From Selenihalanaerobacter shriftii (GTDB lineage Bacteria > Bacillota > Halanaerobiia > Halobacteroidales > Acetohalobiaceae), in NCBI RefSeq assembly GCF_900167185.1, contig NZ_FUWM01000004.1:124001-188000 (forward strand): 64,000 bases of DNA. Direction: 5' to 3'. Under the pieces are notes generated by a model. The model worked only from the letters and a program-made list of their open reading frames with translations. It did no database searches and was not told where the DNA came from. Below are positions 11,409 through 18,300 of this stretch, in pieces (the stretch's first letter is position 1; every line of letters begins with the position of its first letter). The position numbers were made by a program, and so were the translations under genes.

Positions 11409-11437
11409 ATTATATATACAAACTAAAAAATAACTAA
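11409..11437 (-). promoter_or_regulatory. Promoter of the Fe-alcohol dehydrogenase gene
   Basis: On the minus strand TTAGTT (11432-11437) and TATAAT (11409-11414) are separated by 17 bases. The -35 box lies within one copy of the LysR-type repeat. Confidence 0.55.
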
Positions 11438-11497
11438 TTACTATTTTGCATTAATGATATAATATGATATTATTATATATAATAACTAATTACTTAT
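11430..11497. promoter_or_regulatory. Two direct 13-bp repeats, probable LysR-regulator sites
   Basis: ATAACTAATTACT occurs at 11430-11442 and again at 11482-11494, 52 bp apart, in the divergent spacer between the dehydrogenase and LysR genes. The second copy extends to ATAA-N8-TTAT, an interrupted dyad like those bound by LysR proteins. One copy overlaps the dehydrogenase -35 box, the other lies just before the LysR ribosome-binding site, as expected for activation plus autoregulation. Confidence 0.5.
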
Positions 11498-11509
11498 GAG
11501 GTGTATATA

Positions 11510-12403
11510 ATGACTTTGAGAGCTCTAGAAATTTTTATAACTGTTTGTGAAACTGGTAGTATGTCAGCTGCAGCTAGAAAATTATATATGACTCAACCAG
11601 CTATTAGCCAGACTATTTTAGGATTAGAAGATAAGCTTAATGTAAGACTCTTTGACCGAATAAAGAAAAGACTTATCTTAACTCATGCCGGTGAAATTTT
11701 TCTAAGATATAGCAAAAGAATTGTAAATCTGATCAATGAAGCTGAAAATGCCATGACAGATATTGCAAATCTCAAACTAGGTCAACTTCGGATTGGAGCT
11801 AGTATGACCATAGGAACATACTTACTCCCTGATATCATTAGTGCATTTAATAAAAAACATCAAGATGTCGAACTACCTTTTATAATCGATAATACAAAAA
11901 TTATAAGAAAAATGATCCTTAATAATGAAATAGATATTGCTTTTATTGAAGGACCGATCAATTCAAATGATATTATTATTGAACCTTTCTTTGATGATGA
12001 ACTATATCTAGTATGTTCTATAAGACATGAGTGGGCTAATAAAGACTCAATTTCTTCAGAAAAAATCAGGAATGAATCTTTTATTATGAGGGAAAAAGGG
12101 AGTGGAACTAGGGAGGTTATCGAAAATACTTTAAAACAATTTAATCTTTCATATGAAATAAAACATGTATTGAATAATATAGATGCAATTAAAAAAGCTA
12201 TAGAAGCTAATATGGGTATTTCAATTCTACCTAAAATAGCAATTAAAAAAGAAATTGTTGAAGGAAAATTAGCGAAAATAAAATTAGATAATATCAAATT
12301 CAAAAGAAAATTCAAAATAATATATCATAAAGATAAATATCACTCACCACTTTTTAACAAATTTATAGATTACATAAAATCATCCACACAAAACTTCAAA
12401 TAA
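11510..12403 (+). CDS. LysR-family regulator, divergent from Fe-ADH
   Basis: A 297-residue LysR-type regulator. The N-terminal winged helix (residues 1-60) carries the family signature GSMSAAARKLYMTQPAISQTI and RLFDRIKKRLILTHAGE; the remainder is the two-lobed inducer-binding domain. The ATG at 11510 is chosen because GAGGTG lies 6 bases upstream; the earlier GTG at 11501 is part of that Shine-Dalgarno sequence. Divergence from the alcohol dehydrogenase gene and duplicated 13-bp sites in the spacer make that gene the probable target. The inducer is unknown. A bidirectional terminator separates it from the convergent tatA gene. Confidence 0.9.
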   Translation: MTLRALEIFITVCETGSMSAAARKLYMTQPAISQTILGLEDKLNVRLFDRIKKRLILTHAGEIFLRYSKRIVNLINEAENAMTDIANLKLGQLRIGASMTIGTYLLPDIISAFNKKHQDVELPFIIDNTKIIRKMILNNEIDIAFIEGPINSNDIIIEPFFDDELYLVCSIRHEWANKDSISSEKIRNESFIMREKGSGTREVIENTLKQFNLSYEIKHVLNNIDAIKKAIEANMGISILPKIAIKKEIVEGKLAKIKLDNIKFKRKFKIIYHKDKYHSPLFNKFIDYIKSSTQNFK

Positions 12404-12425
12404 ATTATTTAAAAACATAAAATAA

Positions 12426-12457
12426 AAAGAGCTCCTGTTAATTAACAGGGGCTCTTT
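12426..12457. terminator. Bidirectional terminator between lysR and tatA
   Basis: A stem pairing AAAGAGC-CCTGTTA with TAACAGG-GGCTCTTT is flanked by A-rich sequence on the left and T-rich sequence on the right, so it can serve both the plus-strand LysR gene and the minus-strand tatA gene. Confidence 0.8.
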
Positions 12458-12460
12458 TGT

Positions 12461-12640
12461 TTACTCGTCATCTGAATCAGTAATTGCTTTAGCCTCTGTT
12501 TCAACTTCTTTCGTTGCTGATTTAAATTCACTAATAGCTTTCCCAAGTGTATTTCCTATCTCAGGTAATTTACTAGGACCAAAAATCACCAAAGAAATAA
12601 TTAAAATCAGAATTAATTCTGTAGGTCCTAATCCAAACAT
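12461..12640 (-). CDS. tatA: Tat translocase pore subunit TatA, copy 1
   Basis: A 59-residue TatA/E protein. Translation of 12640 down to the TAA at 12461 gives the N-terminal transmembrane helix ([19 protein letters not shown]), the [10 protein letters not shown] hinge and an acidic amphipathic tail ending in DSDDE. This is the standard plan of the TatA pore of the twin-arginine translocase. It lies 27 bp downstream of the first cytochrome gene, whose product is a Tat substrate. It is more divergent than copies 2 and 3, which are nearly identical to each other. A GGAGGCC ribosome-binding site precedes the ATG. No tatC occurs in this window. Confidence 0.93.
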   Translation of the reverse strand: MFGLGPTELILILIISLVIFGPSKLPEIGNTLGKAISEFKSATKEVETEAKAITDSDDE

Positions 12641-12667
12641 ATTTGTGGCCTCCTAGTCTAATTAAAA

Positions 12668-13435
12668 TTATTTATGAGCATCTTCATGACAATCTGTACA
12701 ATCCATCTTACCTCTTGTATTTTCTAACATACTGCCCTTAGTATGACAATTCATACATGCTTTAGCTTCTGCTGGAATCTCATATGTTGGAGCAAAACTG
12801 CCAGCTAATTGTGCATTAAGTAATTCAGCTGCTTTAGCTGCTACATCTCCAGCTAATCTACCACAACGATCAGCTCTTTCCTTAGAAAAAGCTTTTTTAC
12901 CTGATTCTTCACACCAATTAGTAACTGAAGCGTGACATAAAGGAGATCCGGCCACACTCTGCGTCTGGTCAGAGCTTTTCTTTCTCGGTAAAGGCGTCTC
13001 ACTATACCAACCAAATAATTCACTTACTAAGCCCATTGTAGTTTTCCTTCTACCATATACTAATGAAATAGCTGCTCCACCGCCATTCGGTGCTCCACAA
13101 AGTGTAGCCCAACCTGCTCCTCCACCGGCTCCAAACCATAAAACTTGAGAAGGAACATTACTAAACGGCTCACCTAATTCTTCAGTTATAGCTCTAAAAG
13201 TAGACTCACCACAATGATTCCCTTCATGATAATAAGCTGTTGCTTTTTTTCTTATCTTTTCAACATCTAATTTTTCAGTAAAATACTGCTTCCAAGGATA
13301 TTCTGGTAAACTCCCAGCTTCTGCTTCCTTACTTGATAAGCCTAATCCTGCAGTCATAGCCATAGCCCCTGCTGCAAACCCACCTGCATTAGCTAAAAAC
13401 TTTCTTCTTGACATGTTCTGCTTTTCTTCTGTCAT
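12668..13435 (-). CDS. Tat-exported split-Soret-like diheme cytochrome c, copy 1
   Basis: A 255-residue protein with a twin-arginine signal (SRRKFLA at 9-15, hydrophobic region to about 33). The middle resembles the C_GCAxxG_C_C family, with Cys75, Cys113 in CGAPNG, Cys167, Cys175 and Cys191. Two c-type haem sites follow near the C-terminus: CMNCH (227-231) and CTDCH (246-250). This combination recalls the split-Soret cytochrome c of Desulfovibrio, a periplasmic diheme electron carrier; that assignment is by motif recall, not alignment. The adjacent tatA follows by 27 bp. Redox partner and physiological role are unknown. Copy 2 is very similar along its whole length. Confidence 0.82.
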   Translation of the reverse strand: MTEEKQNMSRRKFLANAGGFAAGAMAMTAGLGLSSKEAEAGSLPEYPWKQYFTEKLDVEKIRKKATAYYHEGNHCGESTFRAITEELGEPFSNVPSQVLWFGAGGGAGWATLCGAPNGGGAAISLVYGRRKTTMGLVSELFGWYSETPLPRKKSSDQTQSVAGSPLCHASVTNWCEESGKKAFSKERADRCGRLAGDVAAKAAELLNAQLAGSFAPTYEIPAEAKACMNCHTKGSMLENTRGKMDCTDCHEDAHK

Positions 13436-13721
13436 AACTTACCCCTCCTATTTTTATTAAGCTATAGTAAAAATTTAAACAATTAACATTATTACTTAGA
13501 TAGTAGTGATTTCTTCTATCACTCCTTTCTAATTTATTTAACTTTTTAAGTACTATTTTTCACAAATGTTTCAATAAATCAAGTCACATATAACGAAATA
13601 ACCTCTCCTCTAATTAAACACTTAAAATTTCTTTCTTTTATATAATTCTATTTCTATTATCTTCCATCTATTAATCACTCTTTAGCAACACTCTATAACC
13701 ATAAGTTATAACTAGTAGCAT
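13436..13721 (-). promoter_or_regulatory. Leader and promoter region of cytochrome copy 1
   Basis: No gene is visible here. On the minus strand there is a TTTGTGAAAAA element near 13556, about 45 bases before AAAGGAGTGATAG (near 13525), itself about 85 bases before the true ribosome-binding site. The other two cytochrome leaders show the same order: a GTGAAA/TTTCAC element, then an unused AAAGGAGGTGG. A dyad TATAAC-N5-GTTATA lies at 13694-13710. The rest is AT-rich. Confidence 0.35.
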
Positions 13722-13722
13722 A

Positions 13723-13757
13723 AAAAAGGCTAGAGGGAATCCCTCTAGCCTTTTTGT
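13723..13757 (-). terminator. Terminator after cytochrome copy 2
   Basis: A stem of GGCTAGAGGGA with TCCCTCTAGCC is bounded by A and T runs. It lies 118 bp downstream of copy 2 and separates it from copy 1. The remaining 13758-13874 holds no gene. Confidence 0.85.
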
Positions 13758-13874
13758 TTTATTGAATTTAGATTTTAGTTTCACTTATTCTTTATACAAT
13801 CTTGCTCCTATTTATTATTAGGGGATAGGACCAAAATTAACTGGGGTATAACATGTCAGTTTAATTAAAAATTA

Positions 13875-14642
13875 TTACTCATGTGGATTATCATGACACT
13901 CTAAACAATCCATCTTACCTCTTGTGTTCTCTAACATACTATCTTTAGTATGACAGCCCATACATTCTTGAGCTTCTTCTGGAATTTCATATACAGGTGC
14001 AAAGTTACCTTTAAGCTGAGCATTAAGTAATTCTGCTGCTTTAGCTGCTACATCACCAGCTAATCTACCACAACGAGCAGCTCTTTCTTCAGAGAAAGCT
14101 TTCTTACCAGATGCTTCACACCAATTAGTAACCGAAGCATGGCAAATTGGAGTACCAGCTACACTTTTTGCCTGATCACTACTCTCTTTTCTAGGTAAAG
14201 GTGTTTCACTATACCAGCCAAATAATTCACTTACTAAGCCCATTGTAGTCTTACTTCTACCAAATATTAATGAAAAAGCTGCACCAGAACCATTTACTGT
14301 TCCACAAAGTGTAGCCCAGCCTGCTCCTCCACCTGCTCCAAACCACATAACTTGCGAAGGAACATTACTAAATGGTTCACCTAATTCTTCAATTATTGCT
14401 CTAAAAGTAGACTCACCACAATGATTTCCTTGACCATAATATTTTGTTGCTTTTCTTCTTATCTTTTCAACATCTAACTTCTCAGTAAAATACTGCTTCC
14501 AAGGATATTCTGGTAAACTCCCAGCTTCTGCTTCCTTACTTGATAAGCCTAATCCTGCACCCATAGCCATAGCTCCTGCTGCAAAACCTCCTGCATTAGC
14601 TAAAAACTTCCGTCTGGACATATTCTTCTTTTCTTCTGTCAT
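13875..14642 (-). CDS. Tat-exported split-Soret-like diheme cytochrome c, copy 2
   Basis: A 255-residue paralogue of copy 1 that aligns without gaps. The Tat signal has SRRKFLA at 9-15. The conserved Cys residues are kept at 75, 113 (CGTVNG), 167, 175 and 191, and the haem sites are CMGCH (227-231) and CLECH (246-250). Differences from copy 1 cluster in the middle and at the extreme C-terminus (DNPHE instead of EDAHK). Unlike copies 1 and 3, its tatA lies upstream rather than downstream. Two similar GC-poor genes in tandem suggest recent duplication. The function is inferred as periplasmic electron transfer or storage. Confidence 0.82.
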   Translation of the reverse strand: MTEEKKNMSRRKFLANAGGFAAGAMAMGAGLGLSSKEAEAGSLPEYPWKQYFTEKLDVEKIRRKATKYYGQGNHCGESTFRAIIEELGEPFSNVPSQVMWFGAGGGAGWATLCGTVNGSGAAFSLIFGRSKTTMGLVSELFGWYSETPLPRKESSDQAKSVAGTPICHASVTNWCEASGKKAFSEERAARCGRLAGDVAAKAAELLNAQLKGNFAPVYEIPEEAQECMGCHTKDSMLENTRGKMDCLECHDNPHE

Positions 14643-14813
14643 AACTTACCCCTCCTATTTTTTATTTAACCCTTATTGATTATAACCTTACTTCTTTTAA
14701 CTATAAAGTAAATATTTAATAGCTTTCTCCTATCTACAATTCCACCTCCTTTTTTAACTCCACTCTTAATTGTGAAAGTGTATGCTTTCACTAAGTTTAT
14801 GAATTAAAAAAAA
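14643..14813 (-). promoter_or_regulatory. Leader of cytochrome copy 2 with palindromic element
   Basis: TTAATTGTGAAA (14766-14777), eight bases, then TTTCAC (14786-14791) form a dyad about 125 bp upstream of copy 2 and just after tatA copy 2. The same left arm and spacing recur at 48141-48172. About 25 bases further along the minus strand is AAAAAAGGAGGTGG with no open reading frame behind it. The element could be an operator, a terminator for tatA copy 2, or an RNA hairpin. Confidence 0.45.
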
Positions 14814-14990
14814 TTATTCTTCAGAATCCTCAATAGATTTAACTCCACTCTCTATCTCTTTGGTAGCTGATTTAAATTCCTTAACTCCATTACCTATGGC
14901 TTGTCCAATTTCTGGTAGTTTACTAGGCCCAAAAATTACTAAAGCTATGACTAAAATTAAAATTAATTCTGTAGGTCCTAATCCAAACAT
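14814..14990 (-). CDS. tatA: Tat translocase pore subunit TatA, copy 2
   Basis: A 58-residue TatA. One N-terminal transmembrane helix (about 4-20) is followed by [10 protein letters not shown] and an amphipathic helix, ending in EDSEE. The start at 14990 (MFGLGPTE) is chosen over the upstream in-frame ATG at 15017 because AAAGGGGGGA lies 5 bases before it and the other copies begin the same way. It is identical to copy 3 over roughly the first 47 residues. It precedes cytochrome copy 2 by 171 bp. Confidence 0.93.
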   Translation of the reverse strand: MFGLGPTELILILVIALVIFGPSKLPEIGQAIGNGVKEFKSATKEIESGVKSIEDSEE

Positions 14991-15017
14991 ATTTATCCCC
15001 CCTTTTAAATATATCAA

Positions 15018-15248
15018 GTTAAAACTTATTTCCCTTTAACTATCCAGGCTCAATGATACCATAAATACTAATTTTAAATAAATATATGCGATTAATGACT
15101 AATAATTACTGTCTATACTTAATAACTTATATATATATTGATTTTCTCCTCTATTCTAGTTATTACTATCTATTATGATGGTATAACTAAATATTATTTC
15201 TTATTTATTATACTGATATAACTAAAATAAATATGAATAAACGTAAAA
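15018..15248 (-). promoter_or_regulatory. AT-rich upstream region of tatA copy 2
   Basis: No gene is visible. Two imperfect direct repeats of the form TAT-N2-TG-R-TATAACTAAA occur at about 15175-15192 and 15210-15227. Their role is unknown; they may be regulatory sites for tatA copy 2. Confidence 0.25.
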
Positions 15249-15278
15249 AAAGCTAGAGGCATATATGCCTCTAGCTTT
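15249..15278 (-). terminator. Terminator after tatA copy 3
   Basis: A perfect inverted repeat (AAAGCTAGAGGCATA with its complement) bordered by an A run on the left, reading as a T run on the minus strand. It lies 15 bp after the tatA stop. Confidence 0.88.
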
Positions 15279-15293
15279 AATATGTACTATTGT

Positions 15294-15476
15294 TTATGAT
15301 TGATCTTCAGTATCTTCAATGGATTTAACTCCATTCTCTATCTCTTTGGTAGCTGATTTAAATTCCTTAACTCCATTACCTATAGCTTGTCCAATCTCTG
15401 GTAATTTGCTAGGTCCAAAGATTACTAAAGCTATAACTAAAATTAAAATTAATTCTGTAGGTCCTAATCCAAACAT
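15294..15476 (-). CDS. tatA: Tat translocase pore subunit TatA, copy 3
   Basis: A 60-residue TatA with the same transmembrane helix, [10 protein letters not shown] hinge and amphipathic helix as copy 2, differing only near the C-terminus ([14 protein letters not shown]). GGAGGAATAAC precedes the ATG. It follows cytochrome copy 3 by 20 bp and is terminated directly afterwards, giving a two-gene cytochrome-tatA cassette. Confidence 0.93.
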   Translation of the reverse strand: MFGLGPTELILILVIALVIFGPSKLPEIGQAIGNGVKEFKSATKEIENGVKSIEDTEDQS

Positions 15477-15496
15477 ATGTTATTCCTCCTAATCTA

Positions 15497-16288
15497 TTAG
15501 TCTAACATATGAGCATCTTCATGGCACGACTCACAGTCCATCTTACCGTGTGTAAATCCACCCGCTTCAAAGTCACTCTTCATGCTGTGACAACCAGTAC
15601 ATTTCTCTGCTACACCTGGTAAAGCATATTCTCGATTAAATTTGCCATCAATAAGCTTAGCATTTAATAATTCTGCTGTTTTAGCTGCTACATCACCAGC
15701 AAGTCTAGCGCAACGCTTTCCTCTTGCTTTAGAACCAGTAGCATTTCCTGATTTTCTAGACCATTTAGTGACAGAAACGTGACAAAGTGGAGAACCAGAT
15801 ACACTCTTTGTCTGTCCGCTATTCTTCTTAAATGGTAAAGGTTCAGTACTATACCAAGCCATTAATTCATCTAATAAACCTACTGTATCCTTCTTAGATC
15901 TTCCTAATATTAATGAAACGACCGCAGATGTACCAAGTAATGTTCCGCAAGTAGTTCCCCATAATGATACACCACCAAGTCCAAACCACATAGTCTGTGT
16001 AGGAATTTCATTAAAAGGGAAACCTAATGCTTCAGTTAATGCAGCAAATGTAGACTCACCACAGTGCATCCCTGTTAGATAATTTTTATATGCTTTTTCT
16101 CTAATAGCTTCTGGATCTAATTTTTTGTAATATTCTCTCCATGAACCATTATACTCTGGTAATCCTTCTAATCCATCTGATGCATTTGCATCTGATAAAT
16201 TTACCCCTGCTGTTAATGCCATTGCTCCTGCTGCAACTCCACCTGCTTTAGCTAGAAAATCTCTTCTAGACACTTTTTCTTCTGACAT
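15497..16288 (-). CDS. Tat-exported split-Soret-like diheme cytochrome c, copy 3
   Basis: A 263-residue, more divergent paralogue. The Tat motif SRRDFLA is at 7-13. Family cysteines are kept at 76, 114 (CGTLLG), 169 and 193, but the equivalent of Cys175 in copies 1 and 2 is Ser177. Haem sites are CTGCH (230-234) and CESCH (252-256), with a slightly longer linker between them containing an extra His. The C-terminus EDAHMLD resembles copy 1. It is the first gene of a cassette with tatA copy 3. Periplasmic electron transfer is inferred; whether it acts with the YeeE/TusA module upstream is unknown. Confidence 0.82.
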   Translation of the reverse strand: MSEEKVSRRDFLAKAGGVAAGAMALTAGVNLSDANASDGLEGLPEYNGSWREYYKKLDPEAIREKAYKNYLTGMHCGESTFAALTEALGFPFNEIPTQTMWFGLGGVSLWGTTCGTLLGTSAVVSLILGRSKKDTVGLLDELMAWYSTEPLPFKKNSGQTKSVSGSPLCHVSVTKWSRKSGNATGSKARGKRCARLAGDVAAKTAELLNAKLIDGKFNREYALPGVAEKCTGCHSMKSDFEAGGFTHGKMDCESCHEDAHMLD

Positions 16289-16687
16289 TATTTATACACC
16301 CCTTAATTTTAAATATTATATTCCTCTTAATCCTATCCCCTTATTACTCAATTTCACTTATAACAACCTTAGGATTATAGTTAGCTTTCTTTCTAACCAC
16401 CTCCTTTCATTATAAAAAAATGAATTTCACTATGAAATAATGGTCTTAGTGAAAATAAGCAAATATATTTTTTATTATCTATTTAACGTTGAATATTGCT
16501 CTATAGATAATAATATGTTAAATTGTTTTTAACCAATACTAAATATCATGTACTTAATAATTTAGATATAAATCAAAATTCTCCTTTATCTTTTACAAAA
16601 AAAATATTAATTTTACTAAATAACCAATATGTACTAATTATTAAATACTCACAACTAATTATTAATTAATATCTACCTTAAATAAAA
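16289..16687 (-). promoter_or_regulatory. Leader region of cytochrome copy 3
   Basis: No gene is visible. TTTCACTA (16425-16432) and TAGTGAAA (16447-16454) form a dyad. A TATAAT box (minus strand, 16409-16414) lies downstream of it, followed by AAAGGAGGTGG (about 16397-16407), which is not followed by a reading frame. The true start is about 110 bases further on. The remaining 16460-16680 is AT-rich without recognisable structure. Confidence 0.4.
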
Positions 16688-16715
16688 AAAGCAGACCTTG
16701 ATAAAAGTCTGCTTT
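16688..16715 (-). terminator. Terminator after the YeeE-TusA-YeeE operon
   Basis: A stem of AAAGCAGAC with GTCTGCTTT and a 10-base loop, with an A run on the left that is a T run on the minus strand, 41 bp beyond the second yeeE-like stop. Confidence 0.85.
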
Positions 16716-16755
16716 AAACAAAAATATTAAATTATAAATTCCAAGAATAATATAC

Positions 16756-17283
16756 TTATATTATAAAAGTTCTAATAATCTTGCTTCCAATATAAACCCC
16801 TATTATTAAAAACAAAGTAAAGATCCACCCATGCAAAGACATCGATGCTATTCCTGTAAGCATAGAACCAATATTACAGCCTCCAGCTATTCGTGCACCA
16901 TACCCCATCAAAATTCCACCAAATAGTGCAGTTAATCCCTGCTTCCATTTATAAATCGGTCGTATTCTAAATTGATTTGCTAATAAAATAGATAGAAGAG
17001 CACCTGCTACAATACCTAAATTCAGAATTGCACCTTGATATTTCAGTAAATAAGATATAATTTCTTGTCCTTGTAAAGTATTACTTATATAAGACCACTG
17101 CAAAACATCTATCCCAACTACCTCTAAACCCTTAGCTCCAAGTAAAGTAAAAGTTGTAGTAACACCCCATGGCTTATCATTCAAAACAAAGATTATAATA
17201 TTTAATATAGCTAACAGAATGCCACCTAACCAGTAAGGCCAATTATTATTTAATAAAGAAAAGTTTTCATCATCTAACTTCAT
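16756..17283 (-). CDS. YeeE/YedE-family sulfur transporter, second half-size subunit
   Basis: A 175-residue membrane protein with about five hydrophobic segments. The conserved Cys-bearing GGCNIGSM motif (about residues 135-142) and the following GW helix identify the YeeE/YedE (DUF395) family; a characterised member imports thiosulfate, passing it along conserved cysteines. It is half the length of the fused YeeE/TsuA proteins and pairs with the 204-residue subunit encoded at the start of the same operon, the TusA-like gene lying between. A likely complex would be a two-subunit thiosulfate or sulfide transporter. The substrate is inferred from the family only. Confidence 0.82.
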   Translation of the reverse strand: MKLDDENFSLLNNNWPYWLGGILLAILNIIIFVLNDKPWGVTTTFTLLGAKGLEVVGIDVLQWSYISNTLQGQEIISYLLKYQGAILNLGIVAGALLSILLANQFRIRPIYKWKQGLTALFGGILMGYGARIAGGCNIGSMLTGIASMSLHGWIFTLFLIIGVYIGSKIIRTFII

Positions 17284-17312
17284 TATCTTATATCTCCTCT
17301 ATACTTTCAACT

Positions 17313-17342
17313 TTTAGTTACCTTTAGTTACCTTTAGTTCCC
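17313..17342. repeat. 10-bp tandem repeat at the tusA stop codon
   Basis: Three consecutive copies of TTTAGTTACC (the last imperfect) span the stop codon of the TusA-like gene; a change of one unit would alter the C-terminal residues. Confidence 0.75.
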
Positions 17343-17544
17343 AAATGCCTGGTGCTAATTCATCTACTTCAAAAATATAATCTTTTTCTTCACACCAATC
17401 CATAAGATTTCTTACAGCTTGAGTATGATCAACTTTAATAAATAATCTACTACCATCATCTAAATTTTTAACTTTATCTTCTGTCTTTAATAAAGGTACT
17501 GGACATACTTCCCCTAATAATTCTAAAGATATTTTTTCACCCAT
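17314..17544 (-). CDS. TusA/SirA-like sulfur carrier protein
   Basis: A 76-residue cytoplasmic protein. The family signature CPVPLLKTEDKV (residues 14-25) includes the reactive Cys14 used to carry persulfide sulfur. The two-layer alpha/beta sandwich fold and length match the TusA family. It lies between two YeeE-family membrane genes, an arrangement seen in many bacteria where YeeE hands sulfur to a TusA partner. A perfect 10-bp tandem repeat (TTTAGTTACC) surrounds the stop codon and adds VTKG-type residues to the C-terminus. A GAGGTG ribosome-binding site precedes the ATG. Confidence 0.9.
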   Translation of the reverse strand: MGEKISLELLGEVCPVPLLKTEDKVKNLDDGSRLFIKVDHTQAVRNLMDWCEEKDYIFEVDELAPGIWELKVTKGN

Positions 17545-17566
17545 TCATATTCACCTCTAAATATTA

Positions 17567-18181
17567 TTATTTATACTTATCTAACCACTTTGTATAAAGA
17601 TAAATTAAAACTAAAAATATTAGTTGTAAAATTATTGCTTTAAACCATCCTAAATACTTTGGAAAAAAAACGGGTTCCATTATAAGCTGACTTCTCCACC
17701 AGTCCAGATGTCCAACAGCAATAGTACTACCAATAATTAAGCCAACAATCACTAATATAAACGTGACTGTTCCTTCACCCATTTTTACTAAACTGCTACA
17801 TGCACACCCTCCAGCTAAAGACATTCCTAAGCCAAATAATAATCCACCAACTACTGTAAATATTCCCCAAGGTAATATTCTACCTATTATTTGATGATAA
17901 TTAGTAAAAAATAAGTATTGATGTACTGCAAATCCTACAGTAGAAATTCCTAATAAAATAATTATTGCCTTTACTAATTTGGTATCCTTAAATAATATTA
18001 AGTTCAAAAAACCCCCAGCAAAACAAAAATTAGCCCGCTGAAGAACAAAGCCTATTAACAAACCAATAATCCAAAATAAACCTATTCTTACAGATAACTG
18101 AAGAAGATTCAGCTCAATTACTACTGCTATAATTAAAATAATCATAAATCCAATTAACTGCTCTTTCTTATTTTTATCCAT
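17567..18181 (-). CDS. YeeE/YedE-family sulfur transporter, first subunit
   Basis: A 204-residue protein with about six transmembrane segments. It carries two family Cys motifs: RANFCFAGGF (about 49-58) and GGCACSSLVKMGEG (about 123-136). Members of this family move thiosulfate or related sulfur species. The operon order is YeeE-TusA-YeeE, and the gene is divergent from a LysR regulator 119 bp away. The start is supported by AAGAAGGGAT before the ATG. The last residues contain a basic tail (YTKWLDKYK) typical of a cytoplasmic end. Confidence 0.85.
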   Translation of the reverse strand: MDKNKKEQLIGFMIILIIAVVIELNLLQLSVRIGLFWIIGLLIGFVLQRANFCFAGGFLNLILFKDTKLVKAIIILLGISTVGFAVHQYLFFTNYHQIIGRILPWGIFTVVGGLLFGLGMSLAGGCACSSLVKMGEGTVTFILVIVGLIIGSTIAVGHLDWWRSQLIMEPVFFPKYLGWFKAIILQLIFLVLIYLYTKWLDKYK

Positions 18182-18300
18182 ATTTATCCCTTCTTTATAT
18201 TAATATGAAATAATAAGCAGGAATATTAATGCTTTTAGTTGAAAAAGTTACTTAGATGAACTTTAATATAAATAAAATCTTAAAATAAAAGGTGATCTAA
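18182..18300. promoter_or_regulatory. Divergent promoter region of the yeeE operon and lysR
   Basis: The spacer has two copies of ATATTAAT (near 18197 and 18223), one on each side of AATAATAAGC. They are candidate LysR sites, but the region is so AT-rich that chance is possible. Confidence 0.3.

Noticed and set aside
14991-15017. Upstream ATG of tatA copy 2
   Set aside because: It would add nine residues absent from the other TatA copies, and the ribosome-binding site lies inside that extension.
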